This document shows, in pieces, positions 24,097 through 30,647 of a stretch of DNA of 30,647 nt. The notes under the pieces are model-generated. The model was not told the DNA's origin. It did no database searches and saw nothing but the letters and a program-made list of their open reading frames with translations. The number at the start of each line of letters is the position of its first letter. Within the stretch, counting starts at the first letter, position 1. Made by a program: the position numbers and the translations under genes. Origin of the DNA: Helicobacteraceae bacterium (GTDB lineage: Bacteria; Campylobacterota; Campylobacteria; Campylobacterales; Helicobacteraceae); contig JARHYY010000118.1 of the NCBI GenBank assembly GCA_029258405.1, forward strand, positions 1-30,647, in the 5' to 3' direction.

Positions 24097-24929
24097 GCCT
24101 CCTTGAAATTATATTTTTTACTTATAAAATTAGCTATAACTGTGATAACAAGCATAAGAGCAACAAGAATCAAGCTTAAGGCAGAAGCTAAATAAGGATT
24201 CAAATTAATATCTCCAGCAATAAGGCTTGCAATGCGTATAGGTAGAATATTGTAATTCCCATTACTCAAAGCATAAATGCTTGCATAAGCACCTAGTGCA
24301 TTGGCAAATAAAATTACAAAAACACCGCATAGAGCTGGTATAAGCAATGGAATACCAATTTTGAGCCAATAATCAAATATATTGCCCCCTAATAAATGTA
24401 GAGCTTGCTTATGAGAGTGCTCAAGATTTTTAAAAGCAGGAAACAAAAGCAAAATAGCCAAAGGAATTTGAAAATAAATATATATTATATTAATACCTAT
24501 ATTAGAATATACATCAATAAAAGGTTCAATGCCTATGTTTTTAAGTAAAACATTAAAAACCCCATGTGTGCCTAACACAATAATAAATGCAAAAGCCAAG
24601 GGAACACCAGAAAAATTACTAATCATTGCATTAAAAGAAAAGAGCAATTTACTAATCTTGCATGGATTTAAAACATAAAGAGAATAGCTTGCTATTGTCC
24701 CAAAGACAAGCCCAATGATACTAGAAAAAAATGTAATACTTAAAGATTGCATGATACTTTGCATGTAAAATCTTGATTCAAAAACTATTATAAAATTGCC
24801 CAGCCCATAAGCTTCATCATCTTCTATATAAAAAGCGTTGATTATAATCCATATTAACGGTAAAACCATAAAGCAAATAAAGAATATAAAAAAGGGCATG
24901 AGACTCAAAAAAGCAAAGAGTCTTTGCAT
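24093..24929 (-). CDS. ABC transporter permease 1
   Basis: A 278-residue inner-membrane permease with six hydrophobic segments. The EAA-like loop is SHKQALHLLGGNIFDYWLKIGIPLL (about residues 170-195). Upstream FGTIASYSLY and NFSGVPLAFAFIIVLG are in the usual places for a PotB/PhnU-type subunit. Its ATG overlaps the last base of the GlpQ gene stop (TAATG), so coupling between enzyme and transporter is tight. Substrate specificity comes mainly from the binding protein. Confidence 0.9.
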   Translation of the reverse strand: MQRLFAFLSLMPFFIFFICFMVLPLIWIIINAFYIEDDEAYGLGNFIIVFESRFYMQSIMQSLSITFFSSIIGLVFGTIASYSLYVLNPCKISKLLFSFNAMISNFSGVPLAFAFIIVLGTHGVFNVLLKNIGIEPFIDVYSNIGINIIYIYFQIPLAILLLFPAFKNLEHSHKQALHLLGGNIFDYWLKIGIPLLIPALCGVFVILFANALGAYASIYALSNGNYNILPIRIASLIAGDINLNPYLASALSLILVALMLVITVIANFISKKYNFKEA

Positions 24930-25981
24930 TATTTACTACCTTTTTGTTCTAAAAATTTAATTCCTAAATCAGGAAAATCGGTAAATACTCCATCAGCTCC
25001 AGCCTTAAAGAGTACAGCTTCAAAGAGCTCATTAACATCTTTTACATAATCTGGCAAAGCATCTGCTCTTATAGTGTAAGGATGCACTTTCATTTTGTAT
25101 TGATGTGCATTTTTGACAAAATCATTTGCAACTACTTTTTTATCTTTAAGTTTCTCTGCATCAAACAATAAGGTGTATGTTGGTCCTAAGGCATCAGCTA
25201 TTTTTGAAATTTCACCATAATTTTTAGCATTTAAAAGGTAGGAGAAGTCATAATTTTGCCATTTACCATCTTTATATTCAAAAGTTTCTTCCCAATCATT
25301 AAGCCCTATAAGTGCCACTAGTTTAATATCCATATTGAGCTGTGGCAAAAGTTCTTTTTTTACACGAACTAAGTCTGGATAATCAAAGCTCTGAAAATAC
25401 ACCTTAGAGTTTTTATTGGTGTAGCCATATTTTTTAAGTACCTCTAAAGTAGCTTTGGATATATCCTTGCCCTCTTGTTTATGAAACCAAGGTCTTTTAG
25501 TTTCTACATAAAGTCCCACATCTTTGCCTAAGGTCTTGTTTAAACCTTGTATTAATTCGATCTCTTCCTCAAAGGTATTTATAGTAAAATGAGCTCTATT
25601 AAGAGGGAAACGCTCGGGGTATTTTGCTTGTTTTAAACCTTTTTTATCAAGTATAAAAACTTCATTCATATTTAGGGTTTTAAGCTCTTTTAGCGTAAAA
25701 TCAATCACATAATAATGCCCATCTTTTCTTTTGCGGTGAGGAAATCGCTCTGCTACATCACTTATTGTGTCTAAATATAAATCATGGATAACTATAAGAT
25801 GATTATCTTTGCTCATAGCTAAATCTTGTTCTATGTAAGGTACGCCCATAGCATAAGCCAAAACTTTACTCTCAAGTGTGTGTTCAGGCAAATATGCACT
25901 AGCACCCCTATGTGCGATGATAAGCTTATCGCTTGCCAAAATATTTGTATATAAAATTAAGATTAAAAATAATCTTTTCAT
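24929..25981 (-). CDS. glpQ: Exported glycerophosphodiester phosphodiesterase
   Basis: A 350-residue GDPD-family enzyme that hydrolyses glycerophosphodiesters (deacylated phospholipid headgroups) to glycerol-3-phosphate and an alcohol. A signal peptide (MKRLFLILILYTNILAS) points to the periplasm. The HRGASAYLPEHT motif gives the catalytic His and metal Glu; EQDLAMSKDNHLIVIHD gives the second metal acid and catalytic His. VETKRPWFHKQEG and DGVFTDFPDLGI close the barrel. The length and inserts match GlpQ rather than the shorter UgpQ. I use the ATG at 25981 (AAAGGAAAG five bases ahead); a start nine codons earlier would add a basic segment before the signal. It overlaps the phosphatase-like gene by four bases. 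Confidence 0.93.
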   Translation of the reverse strand: MKRLFLILILYTNILASDKLIIAHRGASAYLPEHTLESKVLAYAMGVPYIEQDLAMSKDNHLIVIHDLYLDTISDVAERFPHRKRKDGHYYVIDFTLKELKTLNMNEVFILDKKGLKQAKYPERFPLNRAHFTINTFEEEIELIQGLNKTLGKDVGLYVETKRPWFHKQEGKDISKATLEVLKKYGYTNKNSKVYFQSFDYPDLVRVKKELLPQLNMDIKLVALIGLNDWEETFEYKDGKWQNYDFSYLLNAKNYGEISKIADALGPTYTLLFDAEKLKDKKVVANDFVKNAHQYKMKVHPYTIRADALPDYVKDVNELFEAVLFKAGADGVFTDFPDLGIKFLEQKGSK

Positions 25982-26784
25982 TTCTTTCCTTTTAATAAAT
26001 CTTTGCATATCGTTTTATCATGTGCTACACCTAAAATTTCACATATAGTGCCACAAATTTGAGTTTGTAAGACTTTACATTCGTTAAAGGAGAAGCTGTT
26101 TCCAAATACAAAAAAAGGTACTAGCCTTTCTGTATCGCTTAAGCCGCCATGCGTATTTGCTTCGTTCATACCATGATCTGCTGTAATGAATACAGAACTT
26201 CCTTCCTCTAACCATTTTGGCAATATGGTTGAAAGTATATAATCAGCCTTTTTTGTGGCATTGGCATATTCTTTAGAAGCAGAATTAAACTTATGCCCTT
26301 TGTCATCTATATTCATAGTGTGTATAAGTAGGAAATCAAGTTTTTTTCGTATTCTTAAGCTCTCCCCATCCATAAAAAGATGTGAATCTAAATAATCATC
26401 TTCAGAATAAAACACCCCATAGGGTAAGGGCAAGGCTTCATCTTCGATATAGCGATGCAAATAGGGGTTAAAAAGCATTTTATTATAAAGCTCAAAAATC
26501 CAATGATATGCTGCTGCTCCTGCCCTTAGCCCTGCATTTTTAACATATTCAAAAATACTTGTTTGCTTGGAGAAGCTCGGTTGATTATTTACTATCCCAC
26601 TAAATGCGGGTTTAACCCCTGTAAGTATGCATTCATATAATGGGCGTGAAATACTTGGAAGCTCACATTGCATTTGATAGAGCTTACCTAATTTAGCCTC
26701 ACATAAAGCTTGTAAGAAACCCATGTTTTCATAAGCTACCTCATAGTTTAAGCCATCTAAAATTACTAAAATACATTTTGTCAT
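25978..26784 (-). CDS. Cytoplasmic alkaline-phosphatase-superfamily phosphodiesterase
   Basis: A 268-residue protein resembling nucleotide pyrophosphatase/phosphodiesterase members of the alkaline phosphatase superfamily. Metal and nucleophile candidates occur in order: D9 (ILVILDGLN), Ser in ELPSISRPLYE, NIDDKGHKFN (Asp and His), ITADHGMNEANTHGG (Asp-His and the last His). It is smaller than PhoA and lacks a signal peptide, starting directly with the first core strand, so it should act in the cytoplasm on imported substrate. Substrate could be a phosphodiester or phosphomonoester. AGGAT precedes the ATG, nine bases after the phytase-like gene stop. Confidence 0.82.
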   Translation of the reverse strand: MTKCILVILDGLNYEVAYENMGFLQALCEAKLGKLYQMQCELPSISRPLYECILTGVKPAFSGIVNNQPSFSKQTSIFEYVKNAGLRAGAAAYHWIFELYNKMLFNPYLHRYIEDEALPLPYGVFYSEDDYLDSHLFMDGESLRIRKKLDFLLIHTMNIDDKGHKFNSASKEYANATKKADYILSTILPKWLEEGSSVFITADHGMNEANTHGGLSDTERLVPFFVFGNSFSFNECKVLQTQICGTICEILGVAHDKTICKDLLKGKK

Positions 26785-26792
26785 TTATGATC

Positions 26793-28064
26793 CTATTGTG
26801 CATTGAGAAAATCTTTTACTTCAAGTAAAATAAATTCATTATCATCTGCTTTGTTTGGTTCTCTACTTGAGGAGAAGGGAAAATTGTTATCATTGCCTAC
26901 TATAATATGCGTAGCATCTACAATATCAACACTTTCTATTGTGAAGAAAGGAAAAACAAATTTGCCATTTACAAGGGGTTTTTGTGAAATCTTATTTTCA
27001 TCGTTGATATTCATAAGATCTATATAGGCTATTTTTTGAGCAACATTGTTGTTTTCATCAAGTTTGATTTTATACACCCTTTTGAAATTCGCAGGATTTT
27101 TAAAGCAATTTATCTGATTTTGTATTTTACATGCCTTATCTTTTGTGCCTTCTGTATCATCTCTTTCTATGATAAGCCCATAGTTTTCATCTATCATATT
27201 AAAATCTCCTATAGAATGGGCGTTGTTTTCTAGGAAATATTTATAGCTTTTGCCTGTAAATTTTCTGTTTTTTATATCAAACTCTATAATGCGTAAAAAA
27301 TTCTTATCTTTTTCATTCTCAAAAGTATTATTTAAATATAATGCTCCTTCAAGCAAGAGATAAAGTTTGCTCCCATCTTGAGAGCTTGCCATTGCCTCAA
27401 TACCTTTGGAGCGCTTGACGTTATATAAGGGCTTTTCTTCATTTGGTTGAGGAAGTGTTAAGGTAGGGTTATCGGGAGATTTCAGCACCTCTTCATTAAG
27501 GCTCACTTCAAAAATTTCTTTGAGCATGCCTGTGCTATCAAATTCAAGGAGAAAAGGACCAAATTCATCACCCACCCAAAAGTTACCATCTATAACTTGG
27601 AAGCTCTCTGGATCTAAATCAGCTCCTGTTAAATATCTGCTTTTGTCAGATTCAAGTGTTATGGGATATGGAAATTTTTTGTTTTTATCATTGAAGAAAA
27701 TAGTTTGTAAGTGTTTATAGGTGTTTTGAGTAAAATCAAAAAAATATTTATGGATAAAAAGCATGGAATCTAAAGAATTTTTTTTCGTTCCCAAGCCATT
27801 ATCACTTAAAACCCAATACATATTATCCCCTACATACTTAACCCCGCTATGCCCTTGTAGGGCTTGCTTTTTAAAGGGAATGGTAATATTGTTTTTTTGT
27901 TGTTGTGCAAATTTACCCGTGCTATTTAAAATTTCTGGTGCATCTTCTGGTGCGTTAATAAAACTTTCAGATGGAATGACAATATGCCCATCTAATTGAG
28001 CTCTATATTCATCTGCTGCAAAAAGGCTTAAACATAAACAAAAACTAGAGAATATTTTTTTCAT
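26793..28064 (-). CDS. Exported phytase-like esterase (beta-propeller)
   Basis: A 423-residue secreted protein with signal peptide MKKIFSSFCLCLSLFA and cleavage near AAD. It matches the esterase-like activity of phytase domain: GHSGVKYVGDNMYWVLSDNG, LDPESFQVIDGNFWVGDEFGPFLLEFDSTG, KGIEAMASSQDGSKLYLLLEGAL and DFNMIDENYGLIIERDDTEG. These repeated strands belong to a propeller with acidic calcium- or metal-binding loops. Members are usually periplasmic and are found near phosphodiesterases. A phosphate-ester hydrolase role is consistent with the flanking genes, but not proven for the family. AAAGG lies before the ATG, ten bases after the binding protein stop. Confidence 0.85.
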   Translation of the reverse strand: MKKIFSSFCLCLSLFAADEYRAQLDGHIVIPSESFINAPEDAPEILNSTGKFAQQQKNNITIPFKKQALQGHSGVKYVGDNMYWVLSDNGLGTKKNSLDSMLFIHKYFFDFTQNTYKHLQTIFFNDKNKKFPYPITLESDKSRYLTGADLDPESFQVIDGNFWVGDEFGPFLLEFDSTGMLKEIFEVSLNEEVLKSPDNPTLTLPQPNEEKPLYNVKRSKGIEAMASSQDGSKLYLLLEGALYLNNTFENEKDKNFLRIIEFDIKNRKFTGKSYKYFLENNAHSIGDFNMIDENYGLIIERDDTEGTKDKACKIQNQINCFKNPANFKRVYKIKLDENNNVAQKIAYIDLMNINDENKISQKPLVNGKFVFPFFTIESVDIVDATHIIVGNDNNFPFSSSREPNKADDNEFILLEVKDFLNAQ

Positions 28065-28073
28065 TTTTTTCCT

Positions 28074-29114
28074 TTATTTCATATCGATAATAACTTGCTC
28101 CTGCCAAAGTGCAGGGAGTTTTTTAGAGGTTTTTTCCCATGCTTTCAAATCTTTTATGGGATAAGCACTTTTATACTGCTCACTTGGGAGCAACTTAGCT
28201 GATATATCAGGAGGAATTGTTATAAAATCTGCTCTAATTGGTCTTGCATAACCTTTTGCAAGATTAATTTGCCCTTTATCTGAGAGAATAAATTCCCTAG
28301 CTAGTTTTGCAGCATTTGGGTTTTTGGCATATTTGTTGATAATAGTAGTATAGCCTGAAGTAATACTTCCATCGCTTGGGATAAGCACTTCATAGCGATC
28401 TTTGCCTACTTGCTCTCTATATCCCAAACCGTTAAAATCCCATACAAGTCCTACTTCGATTTCACCTTTTTCAAGGTTAGCTATATTTACATCATTAGTG
28501 GCAAGTCGCCCTTGTTTTGCTAGTTGATTGAAATATGTTAAGGCGGGGGTTAAGTCTTTCTCATCACCTCCTAGTGCATAATTGAGTGCTAAAATTGAAT
28601 TAACCGCTTGAGCAGCAACGCTTACATCTCCAATGGTAACTTTATATGGACTCTTGAGTAAATCTGCCCAACTTGTAGGTATATTTTGAACCACTTGTTT
28701 ATTGATGATAAAAGCTATTGTTCCTGTGTAGGCTACTATCCAATGCCCATCCTTATCCTTTGCCCATTGCGGTATTTGTTCCCAATAGCTTGTTTTGAAA
28801 GGTTGAGTTACGCCCTGCTTTATAGCAATATCACCAAAAGAAATACCCACATCACCTATGTCTCCGCTAGCATTTTTCTTTTCAGCTTTAAACTTGGCAA
28901 TTTCTTGTGCTGAACTCATGTCTGTGTCGCTATGTTCTATACCATAAAGATTTTTTAGATCTTCCCATGTTTCTTTCCAGTTTGCCCATGTATCTGGCAT
29001 TGCTAAAGAATTAACCCTACCTTCTTTTTTTGCATCTTCAATAAGGTTTTCATCAATAGCATATAAATGACAAGAATATAATATAGCTAGTATGAAGAAA
29101 AAAAGTTTTCTCAT
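28074..29114 (-). CDS. ABC transporter periplasmic solute-binding protein
   Basis: A 346-residue periplasmic binding protein heading the organophosphate run. Signal peptide MRKLFFFILAILYSCHLYA with a type I cleavage site; the Cys in it lacks a proper lipobox. Mature blocks such as PDTWANWKETWEDLKNLYGI, DTDMSSAQEIAKFKAEK and GDIGDVGISFGDIA resemble the PotD/AfuA/PhnS-type binders. SDGSITSGYTTIINKYAKNPNAAKLAREFILS is the usual C-terminal lobe of this fold. No iron-type Tyr pair is evident. Ligand is therefore most likely a phosphorylated small molecule, by neighbourhood; polyamine or iron binding is the alternative. AGGAG precedes the ATG. Confidence 0.9.
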   Translation of the reverse strand: MRKLFFFILAILYSCHLYAIDENLIEDAKKEGRVNSLAMPDTWANWKETWEDLKNLYGIEHSDTDMSSAQEIAKFKAEKKNASGDIGDVGISFGDIAIKQGVTQPFKTSYWEQIPQWAKDKDGHWIVAYTGTIAFIINKQVVQNIPTSWADLLKSPYKVTIGDVSVAAQAVNSILALNYALGGDEKDLTPALTYFNQLAKQGRLATNDVNIANLEKGEIEVGLVWDFNGLGYREQVGKDRYEVLIPSDGSITSGYTTIINKYAKNPNAAKLAREFILSDKGQINLAKGYARPIRADFITIPPDISAKLLPSEQYKSAYPIKDLKAWEKTSKKLPALWQEQVIIDMK

Positions 29115-29233
29115 GTTTGCTCCTAAAACAAAAAAATTAACAAATTTTAAAAAAAATTTGCTTAAGTTTTAATTAAATATTTTCTTTTATGCTCTTAATG
29201 TTGTTCTTGCTTAAAACTCATTGACTTAATATG

Positions 29234-29248
29234 AGAACATTCTGTTCT
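29234..29248. promoter_or_regulatory. AGAACA-n3-TGTTCT palindrome, likely operator
   Basis: A perfect 6-3-6 palindrome 120 bp upstream of the solute-binding protein start. Extra half-sites lie at 29202-29207, 29268-29273 and 29414-29419. Confidence 0.45.
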
Positions 29249-29627
29249 TTAGCTTTATTGAATGCTCTGTTCTATAAAATAGGCTTTATGGTAATGTAAA
29301 TAGGGGTAATAATATCTTATTCATTATTTTTTACCACAAATACAAAAACTTTAATAGCTGTATTCCTTTAAAGTACATATTTATATTAAAGTATTTTGTC
29401 TTAATCCTCAACAAGAACAATGAAGTATAAATGAAGACATTCTGAAATCACAAATTCAAAGCTAGCTCAATATTAAAGAATGTAAGAATCTTATATGTAC
29501 AATGAATATACCTTAACATAAAGCTTTTTTGTGAGCTTATTAATAATGAGTTTTAAATGTGGAAATTACATTTTTATGACAGAATTTAGAAAATATGCCT
29601 TAAGAGTCTGAAAAAATAAATTATGGT

Positions 29628-29633
29628 TATAAT
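29628..29633 (+). promoter_or_regulatory. Distal -10 candidate overlapping the long palindrome
   Basis: Perfect TATAAT that runs into the left arm of the 16-bp inverted repeat. Transcription would start inside the palindrome, so a protein bound there would block it. It lies about 145 bases upstream of acxA. Confidence 0.35.
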
Positions 29634-29666
29634 TTGTGGAAAAAATGTTTCATTTTTTCCACAAAT
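29632..29666. repeat. Perfect 16-bp inverted repeat, 3-nt centre
   Basis: Left arm 29632-29647 (ATTTGTGGAAAAAATG) and right arm 29651-29666 are exact reverse complements around TTT. No T-run follows on either side, so it is not a typical intrinsic terminator. It may be a protein-binding site or the 5' stem-loop of a transcript. Confidence 0.75.
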
Positions 29667-29717
29667 ACACATTATTATTTAATTTATTTCATAAATTTGC
29701 AGTTTGTTTCATTTTTA

Positions 29718-29726
29718 TGATATAGA
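29718..29726 (+). promoter_or_regulatory. Extended -10 promoter for acxA
   Basis: TG-A-TATAGA, 49 bases before the ATG. The predicted start near 29733 places the hairpin at 29735-29756 at the very 5' end of the mRNA. Upstream is T-rich, as is usual for epsilonproteobacterial promoters. Confidence 0.5.
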
Positions 29727-29734
29727 ATCCTATT

Positions 29735-29756
29735 TTAAGAAGCTTTGTCTTCTTAA
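29735..29756 (+). promoter_or_regulatory. 8-bp hairpin at predicted acxA mRNA 5' end
   Basis: TTAAGAAG (29735-29742) and CTTCTTAA (29749-29756) pair perfectly around a six-base loop. It ends six bases before the SD (AAAGGAG at 29763-29769). It could stabilise the message or be an operator. Confidence 0.5.
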
Positions 29757-29774
29757 CGAATTAAAGGAGTTAGC

Positions 29775-30647
29775 ATGAATAACGAAGTAAAAGTTATGGG
29801 TATTGATGCTGGTGGCACAATGACAGATACCTTTTTTGTGAAAGCAAATGGTGAATTTGTTGTTGGCAAAGCACAAAGTAACCCACAAGATGAGAGTCTA
29901 GCTATATATAATAGCTCTCAAGATGCTCTGGCACACTGGGAAAGCGATGTGAATAAAGTGTATCCACAGCTTGTTACTTGTGTGTATTCTGGGACAGCTA
30001 TGTTAAACAGAGTTGTTCAAAGAAAAGGGCTTGAAGTTGGATTGATTTGCAATAAGGGCTTTGAGCAAATGCACGCTATGGGTAGAGCCTTACAATGTTA
30101 TTTAGGCTACGCATTAGAAGAGAGATTGCATTTAAATACACATAAATATGATGAGCCGCTTGTGCCATTAAGTCGCATTAGGGGTGTAACAGAAAGAACC
30201 GATGTACAAGGCGATGTTGTTATTCCTGTAAGAGAACAAGAAGTGCGACAGGTAACAAGGGAACTTATAGAACAAAATGCAAAAGCAATTGTAATTTGTC
30301 TTTTGCAATCACATAAAAATCCACAATCTGAAAGAGAAGTAAGAGATATTGTACAAAATGAGCTCAAAAAGCTTGGCAAAGAAGATGTGCCTGTGTTTGC
30401 AAGTGTAGATTATTATCCATCAAGAAAAGAATCACACAGAATGAATACAACTATTCTTGAAGCCTATGCAGCAGAGCCATCAAGACAGACTTTACAAAAA
30501 GTAAGCGATAGATTTAAAAGACATGGTGCAAAATTTGATTTACGCGTTATGGCAACACATGGCGGGACAATTAGCTGGAAAGCAAAAGAGTTAGCAAGAA
30601 CCATTGTATCTGGACCTGTTGGTGGTGTAATTGGCTCTAAATTATTA
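29775..30647 (+). CDS. acxA: Acetone carboxylase beta subunit (hydantoinase A type), 3' truncated by window
   Basis: The first 291 codons of a protein of the hydantoinase/oxoprolinase family; the gene continues past the window edge. The ATPase-type N terminus VMGIDAGGTMTDTFFV is an actin-like phosphate loop. Later blocks are YSGTAMLNRVVQRKGLEVGL, RGVTERTDVQGDVVIPV, DYYPSRKESHRMNTTILEAY and VMATHGGTISWKAKELARTI, then SGPVGGVIGSKL, which match the AcxA branch better than 5-oxoprolinase. Acetone carboxylase makes acetoacetate from acetone, bicarbonate and ATP; H. pylori has an acxABC operon. The usual partners acxB and acxC would lie just to the right and are not visible. Strong SD AAAGGAG precedes the ATG. 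Confidence 0.85.
   Translation, partial: MNNEVKVMGIDAGGTMTDTFFVKANGEFVVGKAQSNPQDESLAIYNSSQDALAHWESDVNKVYPQLVTCVYSGTAMLNRVVQRKGLEVGLICNKGFEQMHAMGRALQCYLGYALEERLHLNTHKYDEPLVPLSRIRGVTERTDVQGDVVIPVREQEVRQVTRELIEQNAKAIVICLLQSHKNPQSEREVRDIVQNELKKLGKEDVPVFASVDYYPSRKESHRMNTTILEAYAAEPSRQTLQKVSDRFKRHGAKFDLRVMATHGGTISWKAKELARTIVSGPVGGVIGSKLL

Larger units (their letters stand above)
29115..29774. other. 660-bp divergent intergenic region rich in palindromes
   Basis: The largest gap in the window, between the organophosphate operon (minus) and acxA (plus). No ORF of note and no tRNA or known RNA is seen. It contains five TGTTCT/AGAACA half-sites (29202-29419), a 16-bp perfect inverted repeat (29632-29666), a TATAAT at 29628-29633 and a hairpin next to the acxA start. 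The left third is extremely AT-rich, with T and A runs just upstream of the binding protein gene. I see no clear -10 for that gene. Confidence 0.6.

Noticed and set aside
29234..29248. AGAACA-n3-TGTTCT resembles a LexA-type GAAC...GTTC box and a eukaryotic steroid-receptor element
   Set aside because: Spacing is five rather than four for the Gram-positive LexA box, Helicobacter are not known for LexA, and the eukaryotic similarity is coincidence.
29636..29663. DnaA-box-like TTTTCCACA in both palindrome arms, suggesting an origin
   Set aside because: Two matches are forced by the inverted repeat itself, no dnaA gene or AT-rich unwinding repeat set is nearby.
29640..29712. GTTTC repeats as a Campylobacter PhosR phosphate box
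   Set aside because: Copies are not in the required tandem spacing and face acxA, not the phosphate genes; no such pair upstream of PiT or the binding protein.

Overview
The window looks like chromosome from a host-associated epsilonproteobacterium, most likely a Helicobacter of the enterohepatic type. The base composition is low in GC and genes are tightly packed, with many 1-8 bp overlaps. The order galU / small membrane protein / murA matches what I recall for H. pylori HP0646-HP0648, and an acetone carboxylase beta-subunit gene (acxA) begins at the right edge. I found no rRNA, tRNA, CRISPR array, insertion sequence or phage module. The genus is inferred from family recognition, not from a search.

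Layout. 274-3015 (minus): a Tat-exported TRAP solute-binding protein, a COG0731-type radical SAM protein and a DUF3943 protein, with no TRAP permease genes beside them. 3135-4326 (plus): a TauE/SafE-like membrane protein with a His-rich tail, then a secreted Pro/Gln-rich small protein. 4346-12414 (minus): a seven-gene run, Cache protein - clpS - clpA - DUF815 ATPase - galU - small membrane protein - murA, in which most junctions overlap or nearly touch. 12579-13472 (plus): a DMT-family permease. 13473-17442 (minus): nucleotide-sugar epimerase, class V aminotransferase and a PiT phosphate permease.

17712-22164 (plus): a soluble PAS histidine kinase, a small metallophosphoesterase and two paralogous ATP-grasp-like proteins. 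This gene set is the least explained in the window, and the first paralogue has lost an expected metal-binding acid. 22316-29114 (minus): a seven-gene organophosphate set made of a periplasmic binding protein, a secreted phytase-like esterase, a cytoplasmic alkaline-phosphatase-superfamily enzyme, a secreted GlpQ-type phosphodiesterase, two permeases and an ABC ATPase. With the PiT permease, the right half has a clear phosphorus-acquisition theme. 29775-end (plus): acxA, cut by the window edge.

Non-coding signals carry several of the best leads. A 95-base candidate small RNA or attenuated leader lies before the PiT gene: extended -10, 15-codon ORF, 12-bp perfect hairpin and T7. The 660-bp gap before acxA holds a 16-bp perfect inverted repeat, a second 8-bp hairpin at the predicted mRNA 5' end, and a cluster of TGTTCT/AGAACA half-sites nearer the organophosphate operon. 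ClpS has an N-degron pocket altered at most of its contact residues.
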